Shown one piece after another: positions 26,301 to 33,064 of a DNA stretch of 35,224 bases. Below the pieces are notes generated by a model. The model was not told where the DNA came from and did not search any database. It worked only from the letters and a program-made list of their open reading frames with translations. Source of the stretch: Cyclobacteriaceae bacterium (GTDB lineage Bacteria; Bacteroidota; Bacteroidia; Cytophagales; Cyclobacteriaceae); NCBI GenBank assembly GCA_016787665.1, contig JAEUUC010000003.1, positions 1-35,224 on the forward strand, read 5' to 3'. Position 1 is the stretch's first letter, and every line of letters starts with the position of its first letter. The translations under genes and the position numbers were made by a program.

Positions 26301-27028
26301 GTGTGAACGGAGACCGGGAAATGGCTTACGCCTTGTACCTCGCGGGCTTCGATGTAAAAGACGTGCACATGACCGATCTGGTGAGTGGCCGTGAAGATCT
26401 CCGGAACGTCAACCTGATCGTGTTCGTGGGCGGGTTTAGCAACTCCGATGTGCTGGGCTCGGCCAAAGGCTGGGCGGGGGCATTCCTGTATAATGCGAAA
26501 GCCAAAACTGCCCTGGAAAATTTCTACAACCGGCCGGATACGCTAAGTCTTGGTGTTTGTAACGGTTGCCAGGTGATGATGGAGTTAGGACTTGTCTATC
26601 GTGAGTTGAATATTCAGCAGCACCCTAAAATGCACCACAATGGCTCGGGTAAGTTTGAATCCGCTTTTGTCAATGTTACCATTCCGCAGAACCACTCGGT
26701 CATGTTGCAAAGTTATGCCGGTGCGCGGTTAGGGGTTTGGCTGGCCCACGGTGAAGGTCGCTTCCGTTTACCGGCCGACCTCAAGGTCAACATTGGAGCA
26801 ACCTTTTCTTATGCCGAATATCCGGGAAACCCGAACGACTCCGATCGCGCAGTAGCGGCTTTGTACTCGCACGATGGCCGGCATCTGGCGATTATGCCGC
26901 ACATTGAACGCTCGCTGTTCACGTGGAACTGGCCGCACTATCCGGAAGGCAAACTGGCTCACGAAGTATCGCCCTGGATCGAAGCGTTTGTGAATGCGCG
27001 CGACTGGGTAGCGGCCCGCGTGAAATAA
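23336..27028 (+). CDS. purL: Phosphoribosylformylglycinamidine synthase, large single-chain type
   Basis: This 1230-residue cytoplasmic enzyme carries out the fourth step of purine synthesis, using glutamine and ATP to convert FGAR to FGAM. It has the full fused layout: N-terminal domain and linker, two AIRS-like ATP-binding halves (landmarks VNSEHCRHKIFNGTF, AETHNFPTTVEPFNGAATGS, DHGAGGHLNCFSELLEDTGG, GISSGG-like DISSGGLITTLLE), and a C-terminal class I glutamine amidotransferase. The amidotransferase nucleophile is Cys1075 in LGVCNGCQVMME; the other triad members are His1189 and Glu1191 in MPHIER. All are intact. This is the large, single-chain form of Proteobacteria and Bacteroidota, rather than the PurS/PurL/PurQ set. 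It stands apart from other pur genes here. Confidence 0.96.
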   Translation: MIVLFRAESNLLYAVGHAQPFSVADLEKLIWLFGGAKPLAEKELTGSFIGPRKEMITPWSTNAVEITQTMGIAGITRIEEFFEVDAAHANHDRMLQHVYPVLDQELFTIHHAPEPIREIDDIASYSEREGLALSAEEIDYLKEVSWKLGRKLTDSEVFGFSQVNSEHCRHKIFNGTFVIDGKEKPSTLFQLIKKTSSENPNYIVSAYKDNVAFIKGPRVEQFAPARQDRPDFFEVNDFDSVISLKAETHNFPTTVEPFNGAATGSGGEIRDRLAGGKGSLPLAGTAVYMTSYPRLTASRPWEQNIEPRKWLYQTPAEILIKASDGASDFGNKFGQPLICGSVLTFEHVERTRKFGYDKVIMLAGGIGFGKENDSKKEKLKAGDQIVMMGGDNYRIGMGGGAVSSVATGEYANAIELNAIQRSNPEMQKRVMNAIRAMVESDQNPIVSIHDHGAGGHLNCFSELLEDTGGKIMIDQLPVGDPTLSDKEIISNESQERMGIAIGAAHTELLKKVADRERAPMYVVGEATGDHRFVFARQNKSQSPVDLEVKHLFGTSPKTVLNDVTPSTGYGSVSYDVAKIRDYVRQVLQLESVACKDWLTNKVDRSVTGKVATQQTCGALQLPLNNVSVMAIDFLSHKGIATSIGHAPVAALVNAAAGSRLAIAEALTNLVWAPLTHGLKGVSLSANWMWPAKNEGENARLYRAVEAVSQFAIELGINIPTGKDSLSMTQKYPNGDIVYSPGTVIISSVAEVQDIRQTVSPDLAPLEGSSLLYIDFSKDARHLGGSSLAQIVNALGTDVPTVRDAQYFAACFGAIQNLIRENQILSGHDISSGGLITTLLEMCFAVPGAGLRLQINPGDDLVRKLFAENPGVVIQVANAETVRQALTDQGIAVETLGTVIMNEKVTLLSGASQIELAVAEHREVWFNTSFLFDKVQRPKGHADLRKNNLGHQPLAYQFQPRFTGTFATYGIEPHRRNPSGIKAAIIREKGVNGDREMAYALYLAGFDVKDVHMTDLVSGREDLRNVNLIVFVGGFSNSDVLGSAKGWAGAFLYNAKAKTALENFYNRPDTLSLGVCNGCQVMMELGLVYRELNIQQHPKMHHNGSGKFESAFVNVTIPQNHSVMLQSYAGARLGVWLAHGEGRFRLPADLKVNIGATFSYAEYPGNPNDSDRAVAALYSHDGRHLAIMPHIERSLFTWNWPHYPEGKLAHEVSPWIEAFVNARDWVAARVK

Positions 27029-27103
27029 ATGTTTATCCCACTGAACTAATAGACTATCAACTCGTGTTGGGCAGGTATTGTATCACCTAACCCAATTTCG
27101 ATC

Positions 27104-27994
27104 ATGAAGTATGTTATTACAGGTTCACTAGGCCACATCAGCAAGCCGGTAGTGAAAAAACTGGTGGCCGCTGGCCATTCCGTCACCGTTGTCTCCAGCC
27201 ACTCCGACCGTGCAAAAGAAATTCAGGCCCTGGGCGCAACCGCTGCCGTAGGTTCGGTTGAAGACCCGGCCTTCGTCCATGCAGCTTTCACAGGTGCTGA
27301 TGCGGTGTACCTGATGATACCCCCGAACTGGACACCGGAAGGCGGCTGGCTTCAATACCAGCAAAAGGTAACACACCATTTCCTGGATGCCATCCGTGCC
27401 CATCAAATCAAAAACGTGGTGTTGCTGAGCAGTGTAGGTGCCCATCTGCGCACAGGCGCAGGACCGGTTGACGGCCTCGGTTATTGCGAAGAGCAACTGG
27501 CCGCGTTATCCGGTGTGAATGTAAAAGTTCTTCGTCCTTCCTATTTCTATTACAATCTGTTTAGCATGGTGCCGCTGATCAAGAACATGAATATCATGGG
27601 ATCCAACTTCGGTAGCACAGACGAAAAACTGGTGCTCACCCACACGGACGATATTGCCGATGTGGTGGCCGAGTCGTTATTGAAACTAGACTTCCAAGGC
27701 TATTCGATTGAGTACATCGCCAGTGACGAGCGCCATCCAAAAGAAATTGCCCAGGTCCTCAGCGCAGCCGTGGGCAAAGCCGGCACGCCTTGGGTAGAAT
27801 TCAAAGATGCTGACGCCCTGAACGGTATGCTGCAGAGCGGACTGCACCCGGCCATCGCCAATGGTTATGTCGAACTGGGGGCTGGTATTCGCAGTGGCGC
27901 GGTGCAAGCGGATTATTGGAAACACCGACCCGCCTTGGGCAAGAAAAAACTGGAAGACTTTGCCCACGAATTTGCGGCCGCTTACCAGCAGTAG
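27104..27994 (+). CDS. NmrA-like NAD(P)-binding protein (atypical short-chain dehydrogenase)
   Basis: The protein has 296 residues. The N-terminal Rossmann fold begins VITGSLGHISKPVVKKLVAAG, a variant of the Gly-rich loop, followed by VVSSHSDRAKEIQALGATAA, where the basic residue after strand 2 suggests NADP(H). A VVLLSSVGAH segment (about 105-114) and a SYFYYNL region follow; no classical Tyr-x-x-x-Lys active site is seen, as in NmrA and the azoreductase-like QorB group. It may be a redox sensor or a quinone/azo reductase. The gene has its own start at ATG 27104, 75 bases after purL, and ends 19 bases before a palindromic element. Confidence 0.82.
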   Translation: MKYVITGSLGHISKPVVKKLVAAGHSVTVVSSHSDRAKEIQALGATAAVGSVEDPAFVHAAFTGADAVYLMIPPNWTPEGGWLQYQQKVTHHFLDAIRAHQIKNVVLLSSVGAHLRTGAGPVDGLGYCEEQLAALSGVNVKVLRPSYFYYNLFSMVPLIKNMNIMGSNFGSTDEKLVLTHTDDIADVVAESLLKLDFQGYSIEYIASDERHPKEIAQVLSAAVGKAGTPWVEFKDADALNGMLQSGLHPAIANGYVELGAGIRSGAVQADYWKHRPALGKKKLEDFAHEFAAAYQQ

Positions 27995-28012
27995 CCACCA
28001 AAATGAAATGAA

Positions 28013-28111
28013 AAAGAGGCTATCTCAAAACTGTCAGTTGTTGTCAGGTTGATTCCGACCATGTCGGACTCAGGCTGACACCATTGAAATTACTTTTGAG
28101 ACAGCCTCTTT
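28013..28111. repeat. Long palindromic element between convergent genes (terminator or MITE-like)
   Basis: The outer arms, 28013-28030 (AAAGAGGCTATCTCAAAA) and 28094-28111, are inverted copies over 18 bases with one mismatch. Inside lie TGTCAG/CTGACA (28032-28037, 28075-28080) and a tight hairpin TCCGAC-CAT-GTCGGA (28054-28068). It lies between the ends of two convergent genes and ends in T- and A-rich sequence, so it can act as a bidirectional terminator. The arms also resemble the 'AGAGGCTGTCTCAAAA' ends of some Bacteroidota insertion elements (from memory), so it may be a non-autonomous insertion. No clear target-site duplication is seen. Confidence 0.65.
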
Positions 28112-28129
28112 CTTTACAAAGGTTGCTCC

Positions 28130-28771
28130 TTAGAATTTGCCAAACTTCAGCGTGAGGTTATAAGACCAATCACTCAGATCATTGTCCGTGAGACCCCGGC
28201 CATTGCTGTCATACGTTTTGCGGTAGCTGATGCCCGGGCTGAAGCGCATCCAACGGAAGAAGTTGACTTCCAACTGAACACCAGGCTCGGCCACGAAAAA
28301 CCAATTCTGGTCATACACCGGATGAGAACTGTTCCAATCAAAATCATTGTTGGTCCAGCGCTCATACTGGGTGGTATAGCCGGCACCCGTGAACAAATGA
28401 AAGACCAGGTGAGCGGATTTGTTCGAGCCCATCACCCACTCAGTAACGAGCCCGGCCTGTCCGTAGCCATAGCTCAATTGGGTTGTCGGGGCTTCACTGA
28501 ATTCCAGCGGCACCGGAATATGATTAGTGGTTCCGGCCACGCCCAGCCCTAACATGAAGCGCCTGTTAATGTAAACGCCACCATAAATCTCCGCGATGTT
28601 GGCAAACTCGCCCCTGATGGAGGTAAACTTGTTGGTGATGGCACCATACCCCCCCACGCGGCCGTTGCGAAACACGGTTTGAATATCGTGCCTGCGCGAT
28701 GTTTCCTCTTCCTGTGCCCAGCCTGACGTTGAAACGGCCAGAAATAATCCGACAATCATTAACTTTCTCAT
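28130..28771 (-). CDS. Predicted outer-membrane beta-barrel protein
   Basis: The protein has 213 residues from ATG 28771; a TTG at 28798 would add nine more. It has a signal peptide (LMIVGLFLAVSTSGWAQ, ending in the usual AQ before EEE). The mature part consists of alternating hydrophobic strands with aromatic residues at their ends (for example LSYGYGQAGLVTEWVM, HLVFHLFTGAGY, FFRWMRFSPGISYR) and ends in LTLKFGKF, a typical C-terminal strand. It looks like an 8-stranded barrel of the OmpA/OmpW or OMP_b-brl type, without a plug or extra domain. Ligand unknown. It converges on the NmrA-like gene across the palindromic element. Confidence 0.72.
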   Translation of the reverse strand: MRKLMIVGLFLAVSTSGWAQEEETSRRHDIQTVFRNGRVGGYGAITNKFTSIRGEFANIAEIYGGVYINRRFMLGLGVAGTTNHIPVPLEFSEAPTTQLSYGYGQAGLVTEWVMGSNKSAHLVFHLFTGAGYTTQYERWTNNDFDWNSSHPVYDQNWFFVAEPGVQLEVNFFRWMRFSPGISYRKTYDSNGRGLTDNDLSDWSYNLTLKFGKF

Positions 28772-28837
28772 ATTCGATGTGATTTGAAGGCAGGACAACC
28801 AACCGAACCGATACCCCTAGCCGATTTTACGTTTTTC

Positions 28838-28867
28838 TTTGATTAGCTCCGGAAACGCTTTTATTTG
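28838..28867 (+). promoter_or_regulatory. Candidate promoter of the PepSY-helix gene
   Basis: TTTG (28838-28841), 19 bases, then TTATTTG (28861-28867). This is close to the Bacteroidota -33/-7 pattern, with one base less in the -7 motif. The predicted leader is about 13 bases before the ATG at 28885. Confidence 0.45.
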
Positions 28868-28884
28868 CGCCTTTTCCGAAAAAT

Positions 28885-29427
28885 ATGAAGCTAACTGCCC
28901 GAAACACCCACCGCGATCTCGCCTACTTCTACCTGGGATTGATTATCGCCTTTTCCCTTTCGGGGATTTTTCTGAACCATCGGCAAGCATGGAACCCCAG
29001 GCGCTACACCTACGATACGCGTGAGTTTGAGCGGGCCGCCATCAACAAAGACTCGATAAACGAAGCCTTTGCCCGCAACGTGGGCGGCTCGGTTGGCGTA
29101 GACGATGACTTTCGAAGATTTCAGGTGACCCCTGACCAGCTCCGAATCAACTACACCAACCACGATGTAGAGGTGGAACTGGCCACCGGCAAAGGAAAAG
29201 TGATTTCATACCGCACCACACCGGTTCTGGGGCAGATGACCAAACTTCACCTGGATACCAGCAAGTGGTGGATTTACTATTCGGACGTGTTCGGGGCCGC
29301 CATGCTCACCATCGCGATCACCGGCATGTTCATTCAAACGGGCGACAATAGTTTTCGCAAGCGCGGCTGGAAGTTGGCCCTAGCAGGAATTATTTTTCCT
29401 CTGATATTTCTGTTCCTGTTGTCGTAA
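28885..29427 (+). CDS. PepSY-associated transmembrane protein
   Basis: The protein has 180 residues. It has an N-terminal helix (about 11-31: LAYFYLGLIIAFSLSGIF) preceded by the charged RNTHRD, a soluble periplasmic domain of about 100 residues, and a C-terminal pair of helices (about 135-152 and 165-180). The helix pair starts with LHLDTSKWWIYYSDVFGAAM, the recognised 'PepSY-associated TM' signature. Proteins of this type accompany siderophore or heme reduction systems and other membrane redox proteins, but this one is separate from any TonB receptor. Its last 38 bases overlap the 3' end of the AI-2E transporter gene on the other strand. Confidence 0.82.
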   Translation: MKLTARNTHRDLAYFYLGLIIAFSLSGIFLNHRQAWNPRRYTYDTREFERAAINKDSINEAFARNVGGSVGVDDDFRRFQVTPDQLRINYTNHDVEVELATGKGKVISYRTTPVLGQMTKLHLDTSKWWIYYSDVFGAAMLTIAITGMFIQTGDNSFRKRGWKLALAGIIFPLIFLFLLS

Positions 29428-30475
29428 CGGGCGGAGGCACCGGTTTCGGCAGCGATCCGAACAGGATCGCGGTATGTTGCCAGTGAGGATTAACCTCAAG
29501 GGCAATTTTTACCACAGCCGTAATCGGGATAAACAGGATCATGCCTGAGATGCCCCAGATGGTGCCCCCGATCACTACCGACACGAAGACAAAAAAACCG
29601 TTCATGTCCATTTCGGATCCCACGATCAGCGGACGCCCGATGTTCTCCTGGAGCAGATTGGCCACATACAGACATCCCAACACACCAAGAGAAATTCCTA
29701 CGCTGTCTTTCGTAACAAACACAACGAGAAAGACCACCGCGAAGGCAATGAGATTACCGATGTAGGGAATGATATTGAGCACCGCCACAAATACAGCCAG
29801 AAAAAAGGCATGCCGCACACCAAAAATCCAGAATATGATAATCGATAAAATGGCCATCAGCAAGGTGAGCACCAGAGTGCCGCGGATGTAGCCGCTGGCC
29901 ACGTGCGAGGATTTCAACACGATATCCTTCATTCGCGCCAGCCGGTCGCCCGAGTAGCTGACACTCATGTAATGCCGGAACAAACTGCGGTAGTACAGAA
30001 AGAAAAAGAGGTAGACCAGCATCAGGGTTAAACCGGTAAGCGAAGTGCCCACTGCGCTGAGCTCTTTTACCAGCCAACCCCCTAGCTTTTCCATGGCGGA
30101 TTTAATCAGATTATCCGTGCTGGCCACTTCCACCCCCACGAAGTGTTCCAGATCGCCAAGGGTTTCGCGGGCAATGCCCTCCAGCGCGTCACCGGTCAAG
30201 GTGATGTCAGACGAAAATCCGATGATCTCGGACGAAAAAAACAAGATGACAACCACGAGAAAAAGCACAAGTGAGAATACGATGGTCAGGGAAGACATGG
30301 CGCGATTCATTTTCCAGCGTTCGAGCCGGTTGGCCAACGGATAGGTAACCAAAGCCAGATACAGGGCCCAGGCCATCGGAATCAGGATTTCACGGGCTAG
30401 AATCAACACCGTCACGGTGATCATCAGGAAGATCATCACCGCGTTGTACTTTCGGATAAATGCGTATTTCTCCAT
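29390..30475 (-). CDS. AI-2E family transporter (PerM/YdiK-like permease)
   Basis: The protein has 361 residues from ATG 30475; a GTG at 30505 is the other option. The layout fits the family: two N-terminal helices (MIFLMITVTVLILAREILI and a following WALYLALVTYPLANRLERW), a third helix near 70-95 (LTIVFSLVLFLVVVILFF), a soluble middle domain, and four to five helices in the second half. The family motifs NIIPYIGNLIAF and the late GGTIWGISGMILFIPITAVV are seen. The name comes from TqsA; most members have unknown cargo, and some are Na+/H+ antiporters. The C-terminal tail runs 38 bases into the PepSY-helix gene. A TACCTTTC motif ends only five bases before the start codon. Confidence 0.87.
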   Translation of the reverse strand: MEKYAFIRKYNAVMIFLMITVTVLILAREILIPMAWALYLALVTYPLANRLERWKMNRAMSSLTIVFSLVLFLVVVILFFSSEIIGFSSDITLTGDALEGIARETLGDLEHFVGVEVASTDNLIKSAMEKLGGWLVKELSAVGTSLTGLTLMLVYLFFFLYYRSLFRHYMSVSYSGDRLARMKDIVLKSSHVASGYIRGTLVLTLLMAILSIIIFWIFGVRHAFFLAVFVAVLNIIPYIGNLIAFAVVFLVVFVTKDSVGISLGVLGCLYVANLLQENIGRPLIVGSEMDMNGFFVFVSVVIGGTIWGISGMILFIPITAVVKIALEVNPHWQHTAILFGSLPKPVPPPVTTTGTEISEEK

Positions 30476-30479
30476 AACT

Positions 30480-30487
30480 GAAAGGTA
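30480..30487 (-). promoter_or_regulatory. Candidate -7 element of the AI-2E transporter gene
   Basis: On the minus strand this reads TACCTTTC, one mismatch from TAnnTTTG, ending five bases before ATG 30475. The transcript would be leaderless or nearly so if this is the real promoter. Confidence 0.3.
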
Positions 30488-30513
30488 AGGGCGACCCACC
30501 GCCACCCGTTGAA

Positions 30514-30544
30514 TTGCGATATCGACTGCATTTTACTAATTTTT
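30514..30544 (+). promoter_or_regulatory. Candidate promoter of the DUF4136 lipoprotein gene
   Basis: TTG (30514-30516), 20 bases, then TAATTTTT (30537-30544), one mismatch from TAnnTTTG. Transcription would begin next to the ATG at 30550. Confidence 0.3.
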
Positions 30545-30549
30545 ACGCC

Positions 30550-31125
30550 ATGAAGCGGGAGTTCATGATTGGCTTGGCGTTATTGGTAGCCGGGTGCCTG
30601 GGCTACAAAGAGTTACCCGTTGAGTATGACTACAGCTACCGGGGCAACTTCAAACGCTACCGGAGTTTCGAAATTATGAAGCCGATGGGCTTAGGTGACT
30701 CCTCGATGTACAATGGGGTGATCGAAAGGGCCATACTCTCCCGAATGAAGTTCCTCGGATATCGCCAAACTGACAACCGCCCTCATTTGCTCATCAGCTA
30801 CAAAATGTTTGGTGATAGTCTCCGATTCAATGGCTATGTTCAGCCGGACATCGAAGAGTGGGTAAAAACACAAAAAGTTGACCTGAACTATGACGCACAA
30901 AAGTACAACCTGAAAACAGGCACATTGCTCATCCAGTTTTATGACCGCAGGCAGAACCGTTCGATCTGGCAGGGGTACGCCACCACCATGTATGGCGACA
31001 TTGACTTCGGCAATGACCGCCATCTGCGAAATGCGGTGATTTCCATCCTCGACAAGTATCGCTTCTGGGCCGAAGGATTCGTAGAAGGTTCGGCAACAGA
31101 AACCTCGGAAGCACCGAATAATTAG
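30550..31125 (+). CDS. DUF4136 family lipoprotein
   Basis: The protein has 191 residues from ATG 30550. It is a lipoprotein: MKREFMIGLALLVAGC gives a lipobox LVAGC with Cys16. The mature part begins YKELPVEYDYSYRGNFKRYR and contains the middle 'RPHLLISYKM' strand and a late 'RSIWQGYATT' segment, matching the DUF4136 family of outer-membrane or periplasmic lipoproteins of Bacteroidota and Proteobacteria. The predicted mature domain is a small alpha/beta fold and no enzyme residues are evident. It is divergent from the AI-2E transporter gene. Function unknown. Confidence 0.82.
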   Translation: MKREFMIGLALLVAGCLGYKELPVEYDYSYRGNFKRYRSFEIMKPMGLGDSSMYNGVIERAILSRMKFLGYRQTDNRPHLLISYKMFGDSLRFNGYVQPDIEEWVKTQKVDLNYDAQKYNLKTGTLLIQFYDRRQNRSIWQGYATTMYGDIDFGNDRHLRNAVISILDKYRFWAEGFVEGSATETSEAPNN

Positions 31126-31172
31126 CCACCTAATTTGTTGGGCGGGCCTCTTCCGGCTTTCGAAAATAATCT

Positions 31173-31180
31173 TACCTTTG
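31173..31180 (+). promoter_or_regulatory. Candidate -7 element of tRNA-Gln
   Basis: TACCTTTG, followed by CAG, is a perfect TAnnTTTG match about 40 bases upstream of the tRNA. The 11-base string TACCTTTGCAG recurs at 33029 before pth. Confidence 0.5.
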
Positions 31181-31219
31181 CAGTCCAAAATTGGCTTTTC
31201 AAGCAGATTTTGAAGGTTT

Positions 31220-31292
31220 TGCCCGATGGTGTAACTGGCAACACGCTTGATTTTGATTCAAGAAAGTCCAGGTTCGAGCCCTGGTCGGGCAA
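31220..31292 (+). tRNA. tRNA-Gln (anticodon TTG)
   Basis: A complete cloverleaf can be folded. The acceptor stem is TGCCCGA/TCGGGCA, the D arm GTGT/ACAC, the anticodon stem CTTGA/TCAAG with loop TTTTGAT (anticodon TTG, reading CAA/CAG), and the T arm CCAGG-TTCGAGC-CCTGG. The discriminator base is A and no CCA is encoded. Confidence 0.93.
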
Positions 31293-31299
31293 CAGTGAA

Positions 31300-31327
31300 A
31301 AATCCCCGAGGCGTTCTCGGGGATTTT
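31300..31327 (+). terminator. Terminator after tRNA-Gln, abutting prs
   Basis: AAATCCCCGAG and CTCGGGGATTT pair perfectly around the loop GCGTT. The T-run on the right is short (TTTT then ACTT). The hairpin begins eight bases after the tRNA and ends 13 bases before the prs ATG, so it may instead shape the prs leader. It is symmetrical and could act on both strands. Confidence 0.6.
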
Positions 31328-31339
31328 ACTTAAAAACGT

Positions 31340-32269
31340 ATGTCAGTCAAGATCTTCTCCGGACGCGCGACCACCTACCTGGCTGAGAAAATCGCTCATG
31401 CCTATGGCGAGCCGTTGGGCAAGGTCGACTACCAGCAATTCAGCGATGGCGAAATGTCGCCCTTCATTGGCGAGTCGGTGCGCGGGCATGATGTATTCAT
31501 CGTGCAGTCCACCTTTGCCCCGGCCGAGAATTTCATGGAGATGCTGCTGATGATCGATGCTGCCCGCAGGGCCAGTGCCGAAAACGTCAACGTCATTATC
31601 CCCTACTTCGGCTATGCCCGGCAGGACCGTAAAGACAAACCCCGCGTGGCCATTGCCGCCAAACTGATTGCCAACCTGATTTCCGCGGCCGGTGCCGATC
31701 GCATTATGACGTGCGACCTGCATGCCGATCAGATCCAGGGCTTTTTCGACATCCCGGTGGATCACCTGGACGGTAATTACATTTTTGTTCCCTACCTCAA
31801 GTCACTGAACCTGGCTAACATCATGTTTGCCTCACCCGATGTAGGTGGCATTAAACGGGCCCGCAGTTTTGCTAAGTTCTTCAATGCCGACCTGGCCGTG
31901 TGCGACAAGTACCGCAAGGAAGCCAACAAAATCGAATCGATGCGCCTCATTGGCGAAGTAGAGGGCAAAGACGTTATTCTGGTCGATGATCTGGTGGATA
32001 CCGGGGGCACGATCTGCAAGGCGGCTGGTTTGTTGAAAGAGAAGGGCGCTAACTCCGTGCGGGCCGTGTGCACTCACCCGGTGCTCAGCGGCAAGGCGTA
32101 TGAAAACATCGAGAATTCAGCGCTGGAGGAAATGGTCGTGGCCGACACTATTCCACTCCGGCAGCCGTGCAAGAAAATTAAAGTCCTTTCGGTTTCGGAT
32201 CTGTTTGCGAAGGCCATTCGCAAGATTCACGATCACGAGTCCATCAGTTCACTCTTTATCCGTTTGTAA
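31340..32269 (+). CDS. prs: Ribose-phosphate pyrophosphokinase
   Basis: This 309-residue enzyme makes PRPP from ribose 5-phosphate and ATP, for nucleotide, histidine and tryptophan synthesis. It has two phosphoribosyltransferase-type domains: the N-terminal flexible loop with YFGYARQDRKDKPR (about 93-106), the metal/ribose region TCDLHADQIQGFFDIPVDHL (about 124-143), and the PRPP loop VILVDDLVDTGGT near 213-225. Length and motifs agree with class I bacterial enzymes. It lies 13 bases after the terminator-like hairpin of tRNA-Gln and 25 bases before rplY, and with rplY and pth forms a gene order widely conserved in bacteria. Confidence 0.96.
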   Translation: MSVKIFSGRATTYLAEKIAHAYGEPLGKVDYQQFSDGEMSPFIGESVRGHDVFIVQSTFAPAENFMEMLLMIDAARRASAENVNVIIPYFGYARQDRKDKPRVAIAAKLIANLISAAGADRIMTCDLHADQIQGFFDIPVDHLDGNYIFVPYLKSLNLANIMFASPDVGGIKRARSFAKFFNADLAVCDKYRKEANKIESMRLIGEVEGKDVILVDDLVDTGGTICKAAGLLKEKGANSVRAVCTHPVLSGKAYENIENSALEEMVVADTIPLRQPCKKIKVLSVSDLFAKAIRKIHDHESISSLFIRL

Positions 32270-32294
32270 CTTTTAAACTAAACTATATTTATTT

Positions 32295-32993
32295 ATGAAA
32301 ACCGTTGAGATTATAGGGTATCGAAGAGCAAATCTCGGCAAGACTGAGTCACAGCGCCTCCGCGAAGAGGGCAATGTGCCGTGCGTATTGTACGGAGGAA
32401 AAGAGCAGGTGCATTTTTATGCGCCCATGATCCTTTTCCGCGATCTGGTATACACCAATGAGGCCCACTTTGTACACCTCAACATTGAGGGTGACGAGTG
32501 CCAGGCCATTATGCAGGAAGTGCAGTTCCACCCCGTAAGTGAAGTTCTTCTTCATGCCGACTTCCTGATGATCAGTGAAGATCGCAAGATTAAGATGGAC
32601 ATCCCGACCCGTTTGGTGGGCCAGGCCCCGGGCGTGGCCAAAGGCGGTGCGTTGGTGCGCAAGCGTGCCTCTTTGAAAGTGTACGGCTTCCCTAAGGATA
32701 TGCCCGATCACATCGATGTGGATTGCTCCGAACTGGATTTCCACCATGCCATCAAGGTGGGTGACATGAAAATGGCCAACCTCGAATTTTTGGATCCTAA
32801 GCAAGCCGCTATTGCTGCGGTAGAAGTTCCGCGCGCTGCGAAGATGGCCGCTGAAGATGCCGCTAAGGCTGCTACTCCGGCTGAAGGCGCTGCCGCTCCG
32901 GCTGCAGGTGCTGCCCCGGCTGCGGGTGCCGCTCCGGCTGCCGATGCCAAGAAGGCCGCAGAAGCTCCGAAGAAAGACGAGAAGAAGAAGTAA
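32295..32993 (+). CDS. rplY: 50S ribosomal protein L25/general stress protein Ctc
   Basis: The protein has 232 residues. The L25 domain (about 1-95) begins MKTVEIIGYRRANLGKTESQ and binds 5S rRNA. The C-terminal TL5/CTC-type beta domain (about 100-185) has the usual SEDRKIKMDIPTRLVGQAPG and VDCSELDFHHAIKVGDMK segments. A low-complexity tail of about 45 residues follows, built from Ala-Pro-Ala-Gly repeats and ending in Lys-rich sequence. Such Ala/Lys tails are common in Bacteroidota L25 proteins, though the exact length varies. The start at ATG 32295 is the first in frame. Confidence 0.95.
   Translation: MKTVEIIGYRRANLGKTESQRLREEGNVPCVLYGGKEQVHFYAPMILFRDLVYTNEAHFVHLNIEGDECQAIMQEVQFHPVSEVLLHADFLMISEDRKIKMDIPTRLVGQAPGVAKGGALVRKRASLKVYGFPKDMPDHIDVDCSELDFHHAIKVGDMKMANLEFLDPKQAAIAAVEVPRAAKMAAEDAAKAATPAEGAAAPAAGAAPAAGAAPAADAKKAAEAPKKDEKKK
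32889..32944 (+). repeat. Imperfect codon repeats in the L25 tail
   Basis: Alternating GCTGC-CCGGCTGC-GGGTGC units encode the Ala-Pro-Ala-Ala-Gly repeats of the L25 C-terminus. About three imperfect 15-18-base copies are present, so replication slippage could change tail length. Confidence 0.6.
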
Positions 32994-33017
32994 TTCCAAT
33001 CTCGCTGTTCCTCACAC

Positions 33018-33053
33018 ATCCCGTCTGCTACCTTTGCAGACGGGATTTTTTTT
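33018..33053 (+). terminator. Terminator after rplY, with a promoter motif in its loop
   Basis: ATCCCGTCTGC (33018-33028) and GCAGACGGGAT (33036-33046) pair perfectly over 11 bases around the loop TACCTTT, followed by seven or more T. This is a strong rho-independent terminator. The loop plus first stem base read TACCTTTG (33029-33036), a perfect -7 element that could drive pth. Confidence 0.8.
33029..33036 (+). promoter_or_regulatory. Candidate -7 element of pth, inside the rplY terminator
   Basis: TACCTTTG followed by CAG, identical over 11 bases to the motif before tRNA-Gln. It would start transcription near 33041, giving a leader of about 24 bases before the ATG at 33065. The -33 region is weak (TGTTC at 33006). 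Confidence 0.45.
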
Positions 33054-33064
33054 GATCGGGCACT

